A DNA stretch of 64,000 bases, taken from contig JARHVA010000224.1 in NCBI GenBank assembly GCA_037957365.1, positions 3,755,501 to 3,819,500 on the forward strand, read 5' to 3'. The notes beneath the pieces were generated by a model. That model was not told the DNA's origin, did no database searches, and worked only from the letters and a program-made list of their open reading frames with translations. How positions within the stretch are numbered: the stretch's first letter is position 1; each line of letters begins with the position of its first letter. Made by a program: the position numbers and the translations under genes. The DNA comes from Torreya grandis. Taxonomy: Eukaryota > Streptophyta > Pinopsida > Cupressales > Taxaceae. This document shows positions 47,061 through 60,400 of the stretch, piece by piece.

Positions 47061-49055
47061 AGAAAAGTTCCCAATCATTTAACCATTTGAGAATGAGGAC
47101 AAAAATGAACCTCCTAAATAACACAAGTGCAAGATATGTAATTATAAATATGAGAGGGAAAACACTATAACTAAAACTTGACACCACTGAGAAGCATGGG
47201 CTTGTCTATAAAATGAAAATTTTAAACAGAGGTGAAATCACTGGTAAAATGGAAAACAAAAGAAGAGCGTCTTCATTTTAAGTGTGTAAGTAAATATAAT
47301 GAATACTCACAAACCTAGGTGATGCTTATTGGAAGTAGGGTATTCGTTTTTACTCTTTTTGGAAAGATAATGAAACCAAGTCAATTATTCCCAATTTTAT
47401 GAATTGGTTGTTTTACATATTTTAAACATATCTTATCCAATGAGAATTATCTACAATGTAAAAACACATCTTTTTTGGTGTGCTTAAATTTTACAATTTT
47501 TCAATCATTTATAAATATAAGTTGGGAATGGGATAGTTGTGTTGATAAGGTGAAAAATAAGTATTTTAAAGAAAAAATAAAGTGTTCAAGATTATGGCTT
47601 TGTCTCTTGATGAAGTCCAAATGTAGATCATACTTTGTGGGCATGTATGCTTGTTTATACTTTTATGAATCTTGTTTGCTAACCTCATATTCTTATAGTA
47701 CATAAAATGAGGGGAAATTTAACTTAATGGAATCTTTTTAAATTTTTTAAAAAGGTTTGAAAAATAATGGAGGTGTGGATGATTACACAATTGCAATAAA
47801 TGTGGTTTTCATTGTCTTTAATTGTTCATCAATAATGTAAGTTCATGGAGATCATTTATGTAAATTTTACAAAATATTATTCAACATATGAGTAAGTGAA
47901 TGGAAATGGGTGCCAAAAAGGGGTCTTAAGTGAACATATTTTCCTAAAACAATGAGAATCCTGAACTTGTAAGGATCATTAGAAATGTTTACACTCAAAT
48001 TGTGAGAATGTTATAAGAACATAAATTGTATCATTTCGAGTGTAGTTTCTAAACTTATTATTTTTTTAAAAATGGTGATGAATAAGTAAGTTAAATATTT
48101 TAAATTCAAAGAGGTTCTCCTATTTTTAGACAAACATAGTAGATAGTTTGTCATGTGCCCTTGGACTATTTTTACAAAAATAAAAAATTAGTTTTTTAAA
48201 TGTATAGAAAATTAGGTTTAGTTTGTGAATTACATTGTTTTAAATTTTCTTAAGAATGTATGTATTTTAATAATGTTATAATTAAATATAATTTAAAAAT
48301 GATAAATAATAGATAAACAAACTATGTGTCCCCTAACTACCTAAGAAATTGAAAATAGGTTTTTTAATGTATATGGAATTAGGGCTAGTTTGTGACCCTA
48401 TAATTTATTTCATATTTAGATGAACTAAATTAAATATGCATAGATAAAGATAAACATGGGTAAATGAGTCATATAAAGGCATATGAAGAAATTAATAGAA
48501 ATTAATAAATATAAAAAGTTTAATGTAATAAAAAAAATTAAATTTAAATATTTAGAAATAAGAGAGTGTGTTCGACATTGTAGTCATATTTTGATGAAAT
48601 CTCTCCATGAATTTATAGTGTCTATCATGTATAAATTATATTTTATCATTTTAAATTCAAAACAAAGATTTGGTTATGTGTGTGAAATTTCAAGAATTAG
48701 GTTTTAAATTCCAAACTTAAAGTGTGCATGCACAAAAACATGAATGTGTTATAGTGCATACACATTATTTTTATAAAAGTTTTAAGGTTTGAAATAATTA
48801 TAAGTTGAATAAGTGAATGTGTTGGTGTGTATTTAGTAAAATAAATTATAAGTAAAAGTGACATTTATATTCTTATATCTTAAATTTATTTTAGTTATAT
48901 AAGAAATTAAGCCTACTGCATCTTATAGAATTGGTTTCTTAGTTCCACAAATTACCATTTAGAAGATATTTTTTATAAATATAATCTAACAAATACTCAA
49001 TCATTTTTTTAGGATTTTAACTTATTAAACCTAAGGCTTTTAGGTTGTAAATTTT
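47061..49055. other. AT-rich DNA between viral remnant and satellite
   Basis: No supportable gene. A plus-strand segment near 47124-47215 reads HKCKICNYKYEGKT and later TTEKHG, vaguely like a BED-type zinc finger of a hAT transposase, but too short to call. The rest is low-complexity AT-rich sequence. Confidence 0.35.
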
Positions 49056-49059
49056 ATAG

Positions 49060-51568
49060 AATCACAAATATCTCCATGAACCTAATTATGATTGTATGAC
49101 ATAATTTGGTCACAATTCAGTTGATGATTAACCTAATTACTAGATTTTTTTAATAACAGACATAATTTGTACCAATTTGTTCCTTTTGAACCTAATTACC
49201 ACTATATGATGTGAATTGGGGCTCAATTTGTCTCAATTTCATCATAGATTGAATCATTTATGTGACTGGTTCAATTAGGGTAACAATGTAGTCTAATTTT
49301 ATCCCTATGAAACTAATTGAAACTATACACTATTATTTGTGGCTCAATCAGCTCCAATTTCATCATTTTTAAACTAGTTACTCAATTGGTTCAATCAATG
49401 ACATAATTAAGGACAATTTGAGCATTGTGAACCTAAAAACGACTATAAAATGTGATTTGAGGCTCAATTTGCTCTAATTTCATCTCTAATTTAACCACTT
49501 ACTTGATTGGTTGATCTAGTGATATAATTTGGAATAATTTATACTATGTGAACATAATTAAGACTACACAATGTCACTTAGGTCTTAATTTGCCCCAATT
49601 TCATCATTAAATGAATCAATTGTTTGATTGTTTAGTTAGGGATGCAATTTTGGTCATTTTTCTCCTTGTTAACCTAATTATGAGAATATATTATGACTTG
49701 GCATTTAATTGACCTGATTTCACCATTAATTAAACTCATCATTCAATTGGTTTAATTAAATATGCAATTTGATTCAATGTTAGTCCCATGAATCTAATTA
49801 TGACTACACAATGTCCTTTAGGGATCAATGAGCCCTGATCTCATTACTACTTTAATAAATTAATTGATTAGATCAATTAGAGTTAAAATTTGGATCAATT
49901 TTAGCCAAATAAATCTAATTACAACTATATGATGTCATTTGAGAATCATTTGGACCTAGTTTGATCATTAATTTAACTAATTACTTAATTATATTAATCA
50001 AGAATGCAATTTATGAAAATTTCACCCCTATGATCCTAATTAAAACTATATTATATAATTTAAGACTTAAATTTTCTCTAATTTCATCACTAATTAAACC
50101 AATTATTTTATTGTTTTGATCAAGTATGTAATTTACACCAATTTAAGACCCATGGACCTAATTACGACTATATGATGTCATTTAGGGCTCAATTAGCCCC
50201 TATGCCATTACTAATTAAATTTTTTATTTGATTGTTTTAATAAGGGATGTAATTTAGGTCAATCACATCCTCATGAACAAAATTGGGATAATAATTTATT
50301 TTTTTATTTGATTGGTTCAACAAGGGATGTAATTTAGGTTAATCACATCCTCGTGAACAAAATTGGTCTTGTATTATGTCATATGTGGCTTAAGTGGCCC
50401 TAATTCCATTAATGACTGTACTAATTACTAGATCAGTTCAATCAATGACACAATCTAGAATAATTAATCCACATTAACCTACTTGTAACTTTACAATGTC
50501 ATTTGGGGTTTAGTTGGTCTCAATTTCATCACCAATTAAATGAATTTCTTGATTGGTTTTTGGGGATGCAATTTGAGTCAATTATATTCCTGTGAACCTA
50601 ATTATAATATATGGCATGATTTGAGCTTAGTTGATCATAATTTCATCATTATTTAAATTATTATTTAATTTCTTAAAAAGATGTGTATTTTGAGCCAATT
50701 TATGTCATGTGAACCTAATTTTAAGTATAGAAATTGATTTGTGGTTGAAATGGACCCAATTTGATTATTGATTTAAATAATTACTCAATTGGTTTGATTA
50801 AGGACATAATTTGAGAAAATATGAGCCCTACAAACCCAATTATGATAAAATGATATGATTTATAGCTGAATTGGCCCCAATTTCATCACTAATGAAATAA
50901 TTATTCCATTTTTTAAATCAATGGCATAGTTTGAAAAAATATGAGCCATATGAACCTAATTATGACTATACAATGTGATTTGGAGCTGAATTAGCCATAA
51001 TTTCATCATTGATTGAACCCATTATTAGATTAATTCAATTAGAGACCTAATTTAGGTTAATTTGAATGTAATTGTGATTATTCGATTTAGATATCAATTT
51101 GGCCTTAATTTCATTGTCGATGGAAAATATACTCAATTGGTTCAATCAATAATGTAATTTAGGCCAATTTGAGATATATGAACTTAATTGGAACTATGTA
51201 TGTTGTCTGGGGTTAAATTTCCCTCAATTTCATCTATGATTGAACTAATTAATGAATTAGTTCAATCATGGATACAATTCATTTCAATTTGGCCCCAATT
51301 TCATCATTGATAGAATTAAATATTTGATTGGTTTAATTAGGGACATCATTCAAGCTAATTTGAGTCCCATGAACTTAAATGTGACTATATGATGTGACTT
51401 AGTGCTGAATATGTCATATTTTAATCATTGATTCAACCAACTATTGGATTAGTTCAATCAAGGATGTAAGTTGGGTAAATGTAAGCCACACGAACATAAT
51501 TGAGACTATGTGATATAATTTTGGGTTTAATGAGGCCCAATTTTATCACTAACGTAATTATTAATTCA
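49060..51568 (+). repeat. Decayed ~120-bp satellite array, forward arm (about 20 units)
   Basis: The anchor CCTAATTA-type motif recurs at 49081, 49191, 49312, 49432, 49553, 49673, 49793, 49914, 50035 and 50157 (110-122 bp apart, mostly 120-121). A typical unit runs ACCTAATTATGACTATATGA, GTCATTTGGGGCTCAATTGG, CCCCAATTTCATCATTGATT, then GAACCAATTA...TTGATTGGTTCAA and ATGCAATTTGGGTCAATTTG. Units are well diverged from one another. A recent ~80-bp local duplication is visible at about 50222-50370. Confidence 0.88.
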
Positions 51569-52695
51569 ATCCATGATTATATTGAGGCTAATTGGTCTAA
51601 AATCACATTGTTTAGTTGTAATCATGTTCACGGGGTTCCATTTTAGCCCAAATTGCATCCTTGATTGAACCAATCAACTAAATGATTCAATAATTAATGA
51701 AAATGGGGATAATTGAACCCTAAATGATGTCATATTATTGAAATTATGTTCATGTAGAAAAAATTGGTCCAAATTGTGTCTTTAATTGAATAAATTGTTT
51801 AATTGGTTGAATTAATGATGGAATTATGGACAATTAAGCCCCAAATCATATTATATAGTCATAATTAGGTTCATGGCATAAATTCACCTAAATTTTTCAC
51901 CAATTGAAAAATCAATTAATCAATTTAATCGATGATGAAATTATGCTCAATTGAGTGCCAAAGGAAATCATATAGTTGTAATTAGGTTCGTGGGGCTCAA
52001 ATTGGTCTAAATTGAGTTCATGATTGAATCAAATGAATAATTTATTTAATCATTAATTAAATTGAGAAAAATGAGCCTTAAATCACATTGTATAGTCTCA
52101 ATTAGGTTCAAATGGCTCAAATTACATATTTGATTGAATCAATCAAGTAATTAGTTCAATTAGTTATGAAATTGAAACCAATTAAACCTAAAATCACATT
52201 GTGTAGTTGTAATTAGTTTCATGGGGACAAAATTGTATCCTTTATTAAAAAATTAATTAATTGGTTCAAAAAGTGATGAAATTGTGTCCAATGGTGTCTT
52301 CAATCACATTGTATAGTTGTAATTAGTTTCACTAGGAAAAAATTGGCCCAAATTGTATATCTGATCAAACTAATCAAGTAACTGATTCAATCACTAATGA
52401 AATTTGGGTTAATTCAACCCTGCATCGTATCATATATTTGCATTTAGGTTTAAGGGTGTCAACTATCCTAAATTACATCCCTAATTAAACCAATAAAATA
52501 AGTGGTTAAATTAGTAATGATATTGGGGTCAATTGAGCCCTAGTTCACACTGTATATTTATAATTTGATTCACAAGAGTTATATTGACACAAATTATCCC
52601 TAATTGAATCAATTAAGTGATTGGGTCAATCATCAATTTAATTATATTAAAATTATACCTATATCATGTCATATCACCACAATTAGGTTTATACA
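51569..52695 (-). repeat. Same ~120-bp satellite, inverted arm (about 9-10 units)
   Basis: The same unit appears as its reverse complement: anchors TAATTAGGTTCATG-type at about 51619, 51739, 51862, 51979, 52099, 52210, 52320, 52441, 52560 and 52680. The internal order is also reversed (AAATTGCATCCTTGATTGAA, then CAATTGAGC, AAATCACATTGTATAGTTGT). The switch of orientation occurs within one unit at about 51565-51575, so the two arms meet head-on. Confidence 0.87.
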
Positions 52696-53069
52696 TAAAT
52701 TTATTAGTCAATATCATCAAGAAACTCTCATTATCTATGAGAGATGCAAGGTTTTTAAAATTTAATTTTGACACACCTAAAACTCTTAAAAATGTTAAGA
52801 ATCAAGCAATAAGGTCTAATGCCTATACAAGTTACATAAGTCACGACTCACCCCCTAAAAATATTAGGTTCAATACTAAAATCTTGAAAAATGAGTAAGT
52901 ACTAACTAAATTAGATTCTGAAAAAAATAATCTAAATGATAACTTGTAGAGATGTGAGACCAATTCTAGAAGATGCGATGCCATGGTTTTGTATATTTAC
53001 CAAAATAAATTTTATTTTAGTAAATACACACCAACACATTCTTTTTTTCAGAGCACGCTTCTTCTAAAC

Positions 53070-53114
<45 letters not shown>

Positions 53115-55260
53115 GATTTTAGGTTCGGTGATAACAGAGACAAAGGTACAAAATCTCGTATGCTTTTTTGTGTAAATCACATTTTAGTAGGGAAAATTCA
53201 CTTTTTGTCCCCAACATTCTGGACTTATCCATATATATGATTGGTATTCACTACATGAAATATAGAATAATTGAGAATTTAAAATTGTGGCTAAGTTTAC
53301 ATCAGTTCCAAAATTGAATATCTCATTCACAGTTTCCAATCATATTTACATTGATGCCCCCAAAATATTTTTAGAATTTTAAAAATTGTAGGTGTAACGT
53401 AAAGAAATGGTACTTAAAAGAACGTTTATATTGGGAGGATCTCATTGTCTGGACTAAAATCTTTACAAAATATTATACATTTGGTGGGAACTTAACATAC
53501 GATGCATGGTAGAAAAAGTTCTTAATACTTTGTTTTTGTTAAGTGATAGACACATTATTGAATTTATATAATATTGTTCCCATGTTGGATGAAATACATT
53601 ATCTCCGGCCTTTACAATAGTCCCTAGAATGACAGGTACTAACAATGTACATTATAGAATATAAGAAGCTAAGTATAATTATATACATAATTCTGGATAG
53701 TCTTCTTCTAGTGAACTGATCATTTTTAAGCCCCAAGTTTACAAGTTAGAATTTAGCAATAAACATTGAAATTATTGGAAAAATTTTAGAATTAAGAGGA
53801 GGAGGAGAATTATGTGCATAAACGCATAATTTCACGAAGGTTAGATGTGCCACCAAGAAAATACCTATTGTAAGGGATTAATTTAGCGATATTGATAGCT
53901 CTCTTTTGCAAAAATGAAGAATTAAATAGAGATTATGGTATTTTGGGACCATCAAAGATCAGGGAGCTGTCTCCTTTTTAACAACAACAATGTTGGAAAA
54001 ATTTAAAATGTTTAATGTATCATTTCAAAGTTAAAGCATTAACAAAGCTGGGAGTAATTTATATTATGATTCTATTTTATAATATTTTAATATAGATAAT
54101 TTATGTTAGAAAATGAATTGAGTCAGTAAAAAAAGAGAGTATTCAATGTATTGGCATTCTTGAAATCAAAGTCAAGAAACGAATAAGAATTTGAAGAAAT
54201 GCTTGAGGATGTACACAACACTCTAACTTTTTGAATTTTCCATTTGATAGGGTTTTGATAGTGTGATGTCTACATTTGGAAGAAAGAAGAGGAATGAATA
54301 ACTATTTTCGTAACACATTCCTACATCAAGTGGTACTGAAGTGAAGGATCAAAACCATAGTTATCAACAGAAAAGGATTAAAACTAGATTGGATGGGAAG
54401 AAAATATAAAGCGAGAAGAAAAGTACAAAAGTATATATTTAAAATCAGAGTGTAATTCTAAAGAGAATTTATAATATTTGTTATTTTATATTTATTTATC
54501 TTTTTTATTGGTATGAATGGATGCAATTTCAATTCAAGATATTAGAACTTTATTTTCATTGGTATGTATGGATGTAATTTTAATGTGAGATATCCTAGAA
54601 TCTTTTTTGTCATTTGAACACTAAGAAGATTGCACATTTTTACATTGCTCAATGCAATATGCATATTTACATTGTCGATTGCTATTAATGTATTCATCAT
54701 TTTAAATTTATTTTTTAGTACATAACTATGGTTATCTTAGTACAATTCCAAATGGGTTAAATGCTTCCACAAATTTATGTTCATTTTGCTTTCTTGATTT
54801 TATATCGTAGCTTTTCATATTTTTCCATTTTTTTATTATTTGTTTAGTAGAACAATCAATGTAATGATATTCTAAAAATGTTTTTACAAAATAAGTTCAC
54901 TCCAACAAAACAATGTATAGGTAATATAATGTTTTGAATAAATTGAAAAGAACATGAAGAAGACATGAACAATAACTGATGCATTTTTATTTTCCATTTG
55001 TCACAATGTTTTTTTTTTTGTCATATGACCAATTCCTTGTTACTTCTATAAGTGATACTAGATCTATCAAAGGATGTTGGTCTATGTAGGCATCATTGAA
55101 TGTTGAAATAGAAATCCAATCAAATTCACTTTGAAAAATATGTCATAAAATATTCTTGCCAAAATTTAATGAAGCAAATGATCGAAAACACAAAACAAGC
55201 AAAAGTTTTTACAAAAGATGGAAAACTTCTTGTGCACTAATATCTTGATCAATAATACCA
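52696..55260. other. AT-rich intergenic DNA with a (TAA) microsatellite
   Basis: No gene recognised. It contains (TAA)n at 53071-53114. The ORF at 52617-52898 is half within the satellite and shows no motif. Confidence 0.4.
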
Positions 55261-55271
55261 CCAATTATTAA

Positions 55272-55775
55272 TTTTTAGTGGGATTTTTGTTTTGTATATT
55301 TTAGCCATTTACCCAAATGACCTCCATGAGTAATCATTTAATTTTAGTGGGATTTTTACTCATATATATATTAGTCACCCAACTGAACTCCATAAGTAGT
55401 CACTTATCCAAATGATATTTTTTAGTCATGTATTTTTGGTAATACTCACATGGTAAACACTTTAAGCATTTATTAATAGGGGGAGAAATGGTGAATGTAA
55501 TTAACCACTTAGAGCTTCTCACCCTTTAGCATCTTTCCCTATTGGTAAAGCTTTTGGTGAATGCAATGCCTAATAAATCATCCTTGTCTCACAATTATTA
55601 CCAATATGGGATTTACCTAATTACAACCAAATAATGTATTTTTAATGTTAAATTGAAGGCTTTCATGAGAAATTTCATTAGATATTAATATTTAGTAGGA
55701 TTTTTACTTGTGTATATTTTAGTCATTTACCCAACTGACCTCCATGAGTAGTCATTTACCTAACTGACATTTTTT
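55272..55775. repeat. Three copies of a ~70-bp repeat
   Basis: Units of the form TTTTAGTGGGATTTTTACT, GTATATTTTAGTCATTTACC, CAACTGACCTCCATGAGTAG start at about 55272, 55342 (70 bp on) and 55691. The first two are tandem; the third is separated by ~280 bp. Confidence 0.7.
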
Positions 55776-55922
55776 TAACATTAACAAATATCACCAGTTA
55801 ATTTTTTATTAAATGCATTTAAATATTTTTCATGTGAGCTTGCATTTTATAAAATTATTTGTAGCATATAGTGATAACTTTTAGATCAATTCTCTACATT
55901 CGAAGTAAAATTTGTAATATAT

Positions 55923-56267
55923 TCAATACAAATTTATGTGAAAGAACATGCTAAAAGTCAACATTTGCTCTCCAAACAGAAAAGAGTTTTGAGTTTTAAA
56001 TCTATAATCATTACAAAAAGGATTGTATTTTTTGGTTCCCATATTTTCAATGATTATGGAAGATTCTTGATGCAATTCCAAAGGTGTTTGTACAAAATTA
56101 AATAGTTGTTCATTTTTTCTTAAGCATGTTTCTTCTGTGCACTTAGTATGTCTTTGAATGTGATTTAAAAGCTCTTCGTAGTCAAAAAATAGATTGCTTG
56201 AAATTTTGTCATTTTTATTTAACAAGTAATCTATTTCTATGAAATCTATCATATACAAATCTATCAC
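55923..56267 (-). pseudogene. Helitron Rep/helicase fragment
   Basis: A 114-codon minus-strand stretch contains ELLNHIQRHTKCTEETCLRK, then TPLELHQESSIIIE and NPFCNDYRFKTQNSFLFGEQ. This follows the conserved block found in Helitron Rep-helicase proteins between the HUH nuclease and the PIF1 helicase (QRHT-x-C-x4-CLRK, P-x-L-x3-S, RND-x-RLN-x-HN). Neither the HUH motif nor the helicase Walker motifs were found nearby, so only this piece survives or the remainder is too decayed. It is on the same strand as the RPA70-like pseudogene 3 kb upstream. Confidence 0.6.
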
Positions 56268-56289
56268 ATGGGTTTCAAGTCGATCTATA

Positions 56290-59190
56290 TTTTTTTAAAT
56301 TGGATTTTATAATTATAACTATAATTTGATATTCCCAATATAATGTATTGTGTGCATTTTTAGCCAGAAAAATCCATGAATATTGTGGATCCTCTATGTT
56401 TCCTTTCATACTTGACAATAATATTTATTTATATGAGATTCAATTGAAGAAACTATTTTTAAAAAATGAAAGTTGACATGGAGCAATTTATTGCTTACCT
56501 ATAGCAATAATCTTGTGCTTTTGAATGCTTTCTAATACATTATCATGAAATATTATAAATATATGATGCATATAAAGGGTTGTATGATGTGGATTGGAGA
56601 TAATATTTTTTATTCTACAAAATAAACTTAGTGAGCATATTTAGTTGGATAATAAGGCATTACACTATGTAAATGATGTCATTTGGTGTCATCAACACTC
56701 ATCATGAAAAAAAGAGTAGGATAGTATAATTGATCAATCTTGTAAATTAGTTTAACATGTTATTTTTTCTAATATGATCTCATTCCTTGTAGAGTGGAAG
56801 AGAAACATATGAAGTATTTAAAATTTTTATCGTCAGGTATTGTGTGGAGCCATTCATAAAGATTTGTAATAGTAGTTGGTAAATTGTCTTTAATATTTTT
56901 CTTTTAAAATAGCATTTTTTTCATCAGTGTGATCACACATCATCAAATAAAGTATAAAATACCTAAATCTTATATAAGTACCAAATATATTATCATGTTA
57001 ATGCATCAAATTAGATGCAAATTTATGTATTTGATTTTTTTTGAAGCAAGGTAGTGTGAACATAGCTTCACCTGTAGAGAAATATGTAGGAAACATCATA
57101 GCTAAAAATCCATCTATAATATATTCATTTAAAGGACTATTATCGATTGTTGGCCATCACATGGAGTTTCTTGGTCTTTTGATTATAAATACTTTGTATT
57201 TATTCTATTTATGTTATTTTGGTTAGGAGAACATAGACAAAGAGGAATATAGTTGTGTTGTGTAATTAGAAAATATAAATTTTGAATGTTGGTTTGGTGT
57301 GCTGGGATTATTCAATGTTAATACATACATATGGAAGCATGGATGAAACATCAATAGGTTTTGCAGGTAATAATACCAATGCATCATCATAAATGAAGAC
57401 ATCTTTACAATATGGATCGTGTGCTATTTTTATTCTAAAGCATTTTGAACACTTGATCTACTAACATAAAAATCTTATGTTTTTTCTTGTGGACCTTGTC
57501 TTTTGAAAAGCATAATATCCAATAGATTAATTTTTTTTATAATAAATTTTGTAATGACTCTAATATATTGAGTGAAATTAATAATAGTTTAGTTGTATTT
57601 GTATTGTCCTCCATGAACATATCATACCTAAAAAATTGGATTAACTTGTGCTATAATATTTCTTTAATCTTGATTAACGCATGTTAAACTACAAATTGTT
57701 CTCCAACATATATATTATTCCATTCATAGAGAATTGATGACCATTTCATTCTGAAAAACATCTGTAATAAATGAATGCTCCATTAGATATTTGAGTTTTC
57801 ATGCTTTAATAATTTTCCATGCATATAGATCATGTTTGAATAGACAATAATTTATTTACTCTATGAAAAAATTGTTTATGTGGCTCAACAAGGTTTGAGT
57901 TATATGTACTATCAATAAGTTGGTTGTTCATCTTTATTTTAACAATGGGCAATGAAGAATTAACATGCATTTCCTTATATATACAATCCAAAATTTGAGA
58001 TGTTTTGCCTCCAACATTGTCAAAAGAGAAATAATTTTTAATTAAAGTTTCATTTCTACCATGCCATTTTGTGTTTGCAAGGAATGGGTTCAATATTCAT
58101 TAAAGAACCACATATAATATTTTGAGAAATTCCTTTAGAAATTGTGAAGCGTAACTAGATATTTTCATGTTGATTTCTAAGAAGTATTGTTTCATTATGA
58201 TAGACAGTTGTAATTAGATACTTGAATAATATTTTATTTCTTTTTTAATTTATTAATAATATATTTTTTGAGTTAGTATTGAAATTGTTGGTTTTATTTG
58301 AGATGTTATTTATTATTTGCATAATATTTGTCAACTTTTTTGTTTCCATTATGGAGTTGACATTTGCAAGTTATATTCATTTCATTTTTTTTACATTAAT
58401 AAAATGTATGAAAAATATACATGAAATAAATATATTATTTATGAAATTTAAAAAAATGAAGATATGATGGCATTATCACTAAATGAAAAATTGAAATTAA
58501 AATAAAATAAAATGTGATGTTCAATCAAAATATAAACCATGATAAAATAAACATAATATTTTTTAAAATTTTGTAAGCACAGTTAAGAGTGTCAACTATC
58601 TATATAATTTCTAGAAATAAAAAAAAGAGAATATTTTTTAAAATGTAATACGAGTTTAGGCTACATGAAAAACATAAGAATATAAGAGAACAATGTTTAT
58701 GAAAACATAATGGAAAAAAATTAAACTAAATATTGATAGTTATAAAATTATAAAATATATATTTACTAAGAAAAGTATTGATTTACTTAATGTAAACTTC
58801 AAATGAATATATTATTAATGAACACAATATTTTGGCTAAAATCTTAAAATTAAAGTAAAAATAAGTGTAATATTTAATATACTTCCCAATTATAAGAAAA
58901 TAATGATAAATTTGTATTTGTGTGTATTAATTACAATTAAGAATTCTAAGTATCTAATGAAAGTAGTCTTTTAACATGTAATGCAAATCCAAATTATATA
59001 GGAAAAGCAAAAAGTAAAAAATAGTGATCCTTGTAAAAGTGTATGAGATCACAATAAAGGAAAATTTAACTCTACAAAAAATCAATAAGTATAATATGTA
59101 CCATATAATGTCCAATTTTAATAACAAGTATGCAGATAACCAAATCTACAATGAAAAAAAAGTGAAATGATAACATATCAACTTATGTGG
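56290..59190. other. AT-rich DNA between Helitron fragment and RPA-like pseudogene
   Basis: Two minus-strand stretches look protein-like but are unrecognised: 58093-57830 (88 codons, NPFLANTKWHGRNETLIKNY ... EPHKQFFHRVNKLL) and about 57480-57350 (IAHDPYCKDVFIYDDALVLL). If a Helitron spans the region they could belong to its N-terminal part, but I see no diagnostic motif. Confidence 0.3.
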
Positions 59191-59199
59191 ATATTTTTT

Positions 59200-60400
59200 G
59201 GAGGCTTTTTACATCAAAGATGACATGTTTAATTTGATTTCCTCCATTTTAAATTTATACCTTGATTTATATTCTAAACAAAAATTATTGGCCAACAACA
59301 TAATCAATTATTTCTTGTGTAGCTTCATCATCAATAGTAAAACACTGTAAATATTTTAATGTAATATCCATTATTGACTTTGCAAATTTGTTGAAGGCAA
59401 CCAATGATTTAGCTCCATTATGGAATGGATTTAAAATATCCAAAATACAATTAATATAATGTAAAATAAGACTCACAGTTTTCATAACCTCTTTTTTACA
59501 TGATTTTTCATTTACCATAAGTAGACAAGAAAGGTAATAGAATTTATCCATAAGGACTTTTTTTATAGTTACTTTCACTAAATCCCAATCCAATTTTTGT
59601 GAAGTTCCATGGATATGAGTGATTTAAAATAGATTTGAATTAACAATCAAGTTCCTTGGTGGCTGAAAGTATTTTTTTGTTAACAAAGGTGATGGGACAT
59701 TGAAGCTTATAGAAGCTAGCCAGTAGTGTAAATTTTCAACCTGTGCTATTATAGGGTTTATAAAACATTTATTATTATAAGTATTCTTAATATATTCTAC
59801 ACTTCAAATTATTATCTTTTCTTATTTGACCTCAAGAATAGGTAGAGTTGGGCTTAAATTTTTTTACTTGTTTCCATGATTGTTGAATTGAGATGCTCAC
59901 CCCAAAATGTCATGGAAATAGTGTTTTTTTAATTCCTTTTGATCAGTCCTTCAATTTATATTTAACATATGATAAAATGACATGATAAAACCAATAATTT
60001 ACACCATATCTCTATTTAGAATTTGTGGAATGTTGGAAATGTTTATGAAATTGAATTGATGCATTATTACACCTTCACTATGTTTAGCATGAGGACATGA
60101 TATTGATGAAAATTGTAATTTTATTTCACATAGATGTTTGAAATGATTATATACTTTAATTGATTCTATAACATGTCCATTTAATAGAACATATATTTTT
60201 ACATTTTCAAGTTGGATATAAAATTTGTCTACAATCTCATTGAAATATGTCACACATATTTTTCTCTTGTCACTACCAAAAAAATAAAATCCAAAACATC
60301 TTTCACATTTTTCTTATTTTTGTATTCTCGAAGGGAAATATTTGCTAATAACCTTCCCTTTATTGACCATTATTTTTGGCTTGTTGTTAATTAAATAATA
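59200..60400 (-). pseudogene. RPA70-like (replication protein A large subunit) pseudogene
   Basis: Read on the minus strand with a few stops and shifts, three OB-fold regions appear in the right order. DBD-A: VNKGKVISKYF, FGFYFFGSDKRKICVTYFNE, IVDKFYIQLENVKIYVL and KVYNHFKHLCEIKLQFSSIS. DBD-B: FNFINISNIPQILNRDMV, then IIGFIMSF, TDQKELKKHYFHDILG, and FINPIIAQVENLHYWLAS. DBD-C: KVLMDKFYYLSCLLMVNEKS, CKKEVMKT and AFNKFAKSIMDITLKYLQCF. These align with the single-stranded-DNA-binding core of eukaryotic RPA70; two DBD-C zinc cysteines (SCLL, SCKK) are visible. No introns are evident. Plant Helitrons often carry RPA70-like genes, and the Helitron fragment lies downstream on the same strand, so a Helitron passenger is the likeliest origin. 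A processed host pseudogene is the alternative. Confidence 0.82.

Noticed and set aside
46898..47170. Plus-strand 90-codon ORF over the start of the viral remnant
   Set aside because: It is largely antisense to the caulimovirid RT motifs and has no recognisable content.
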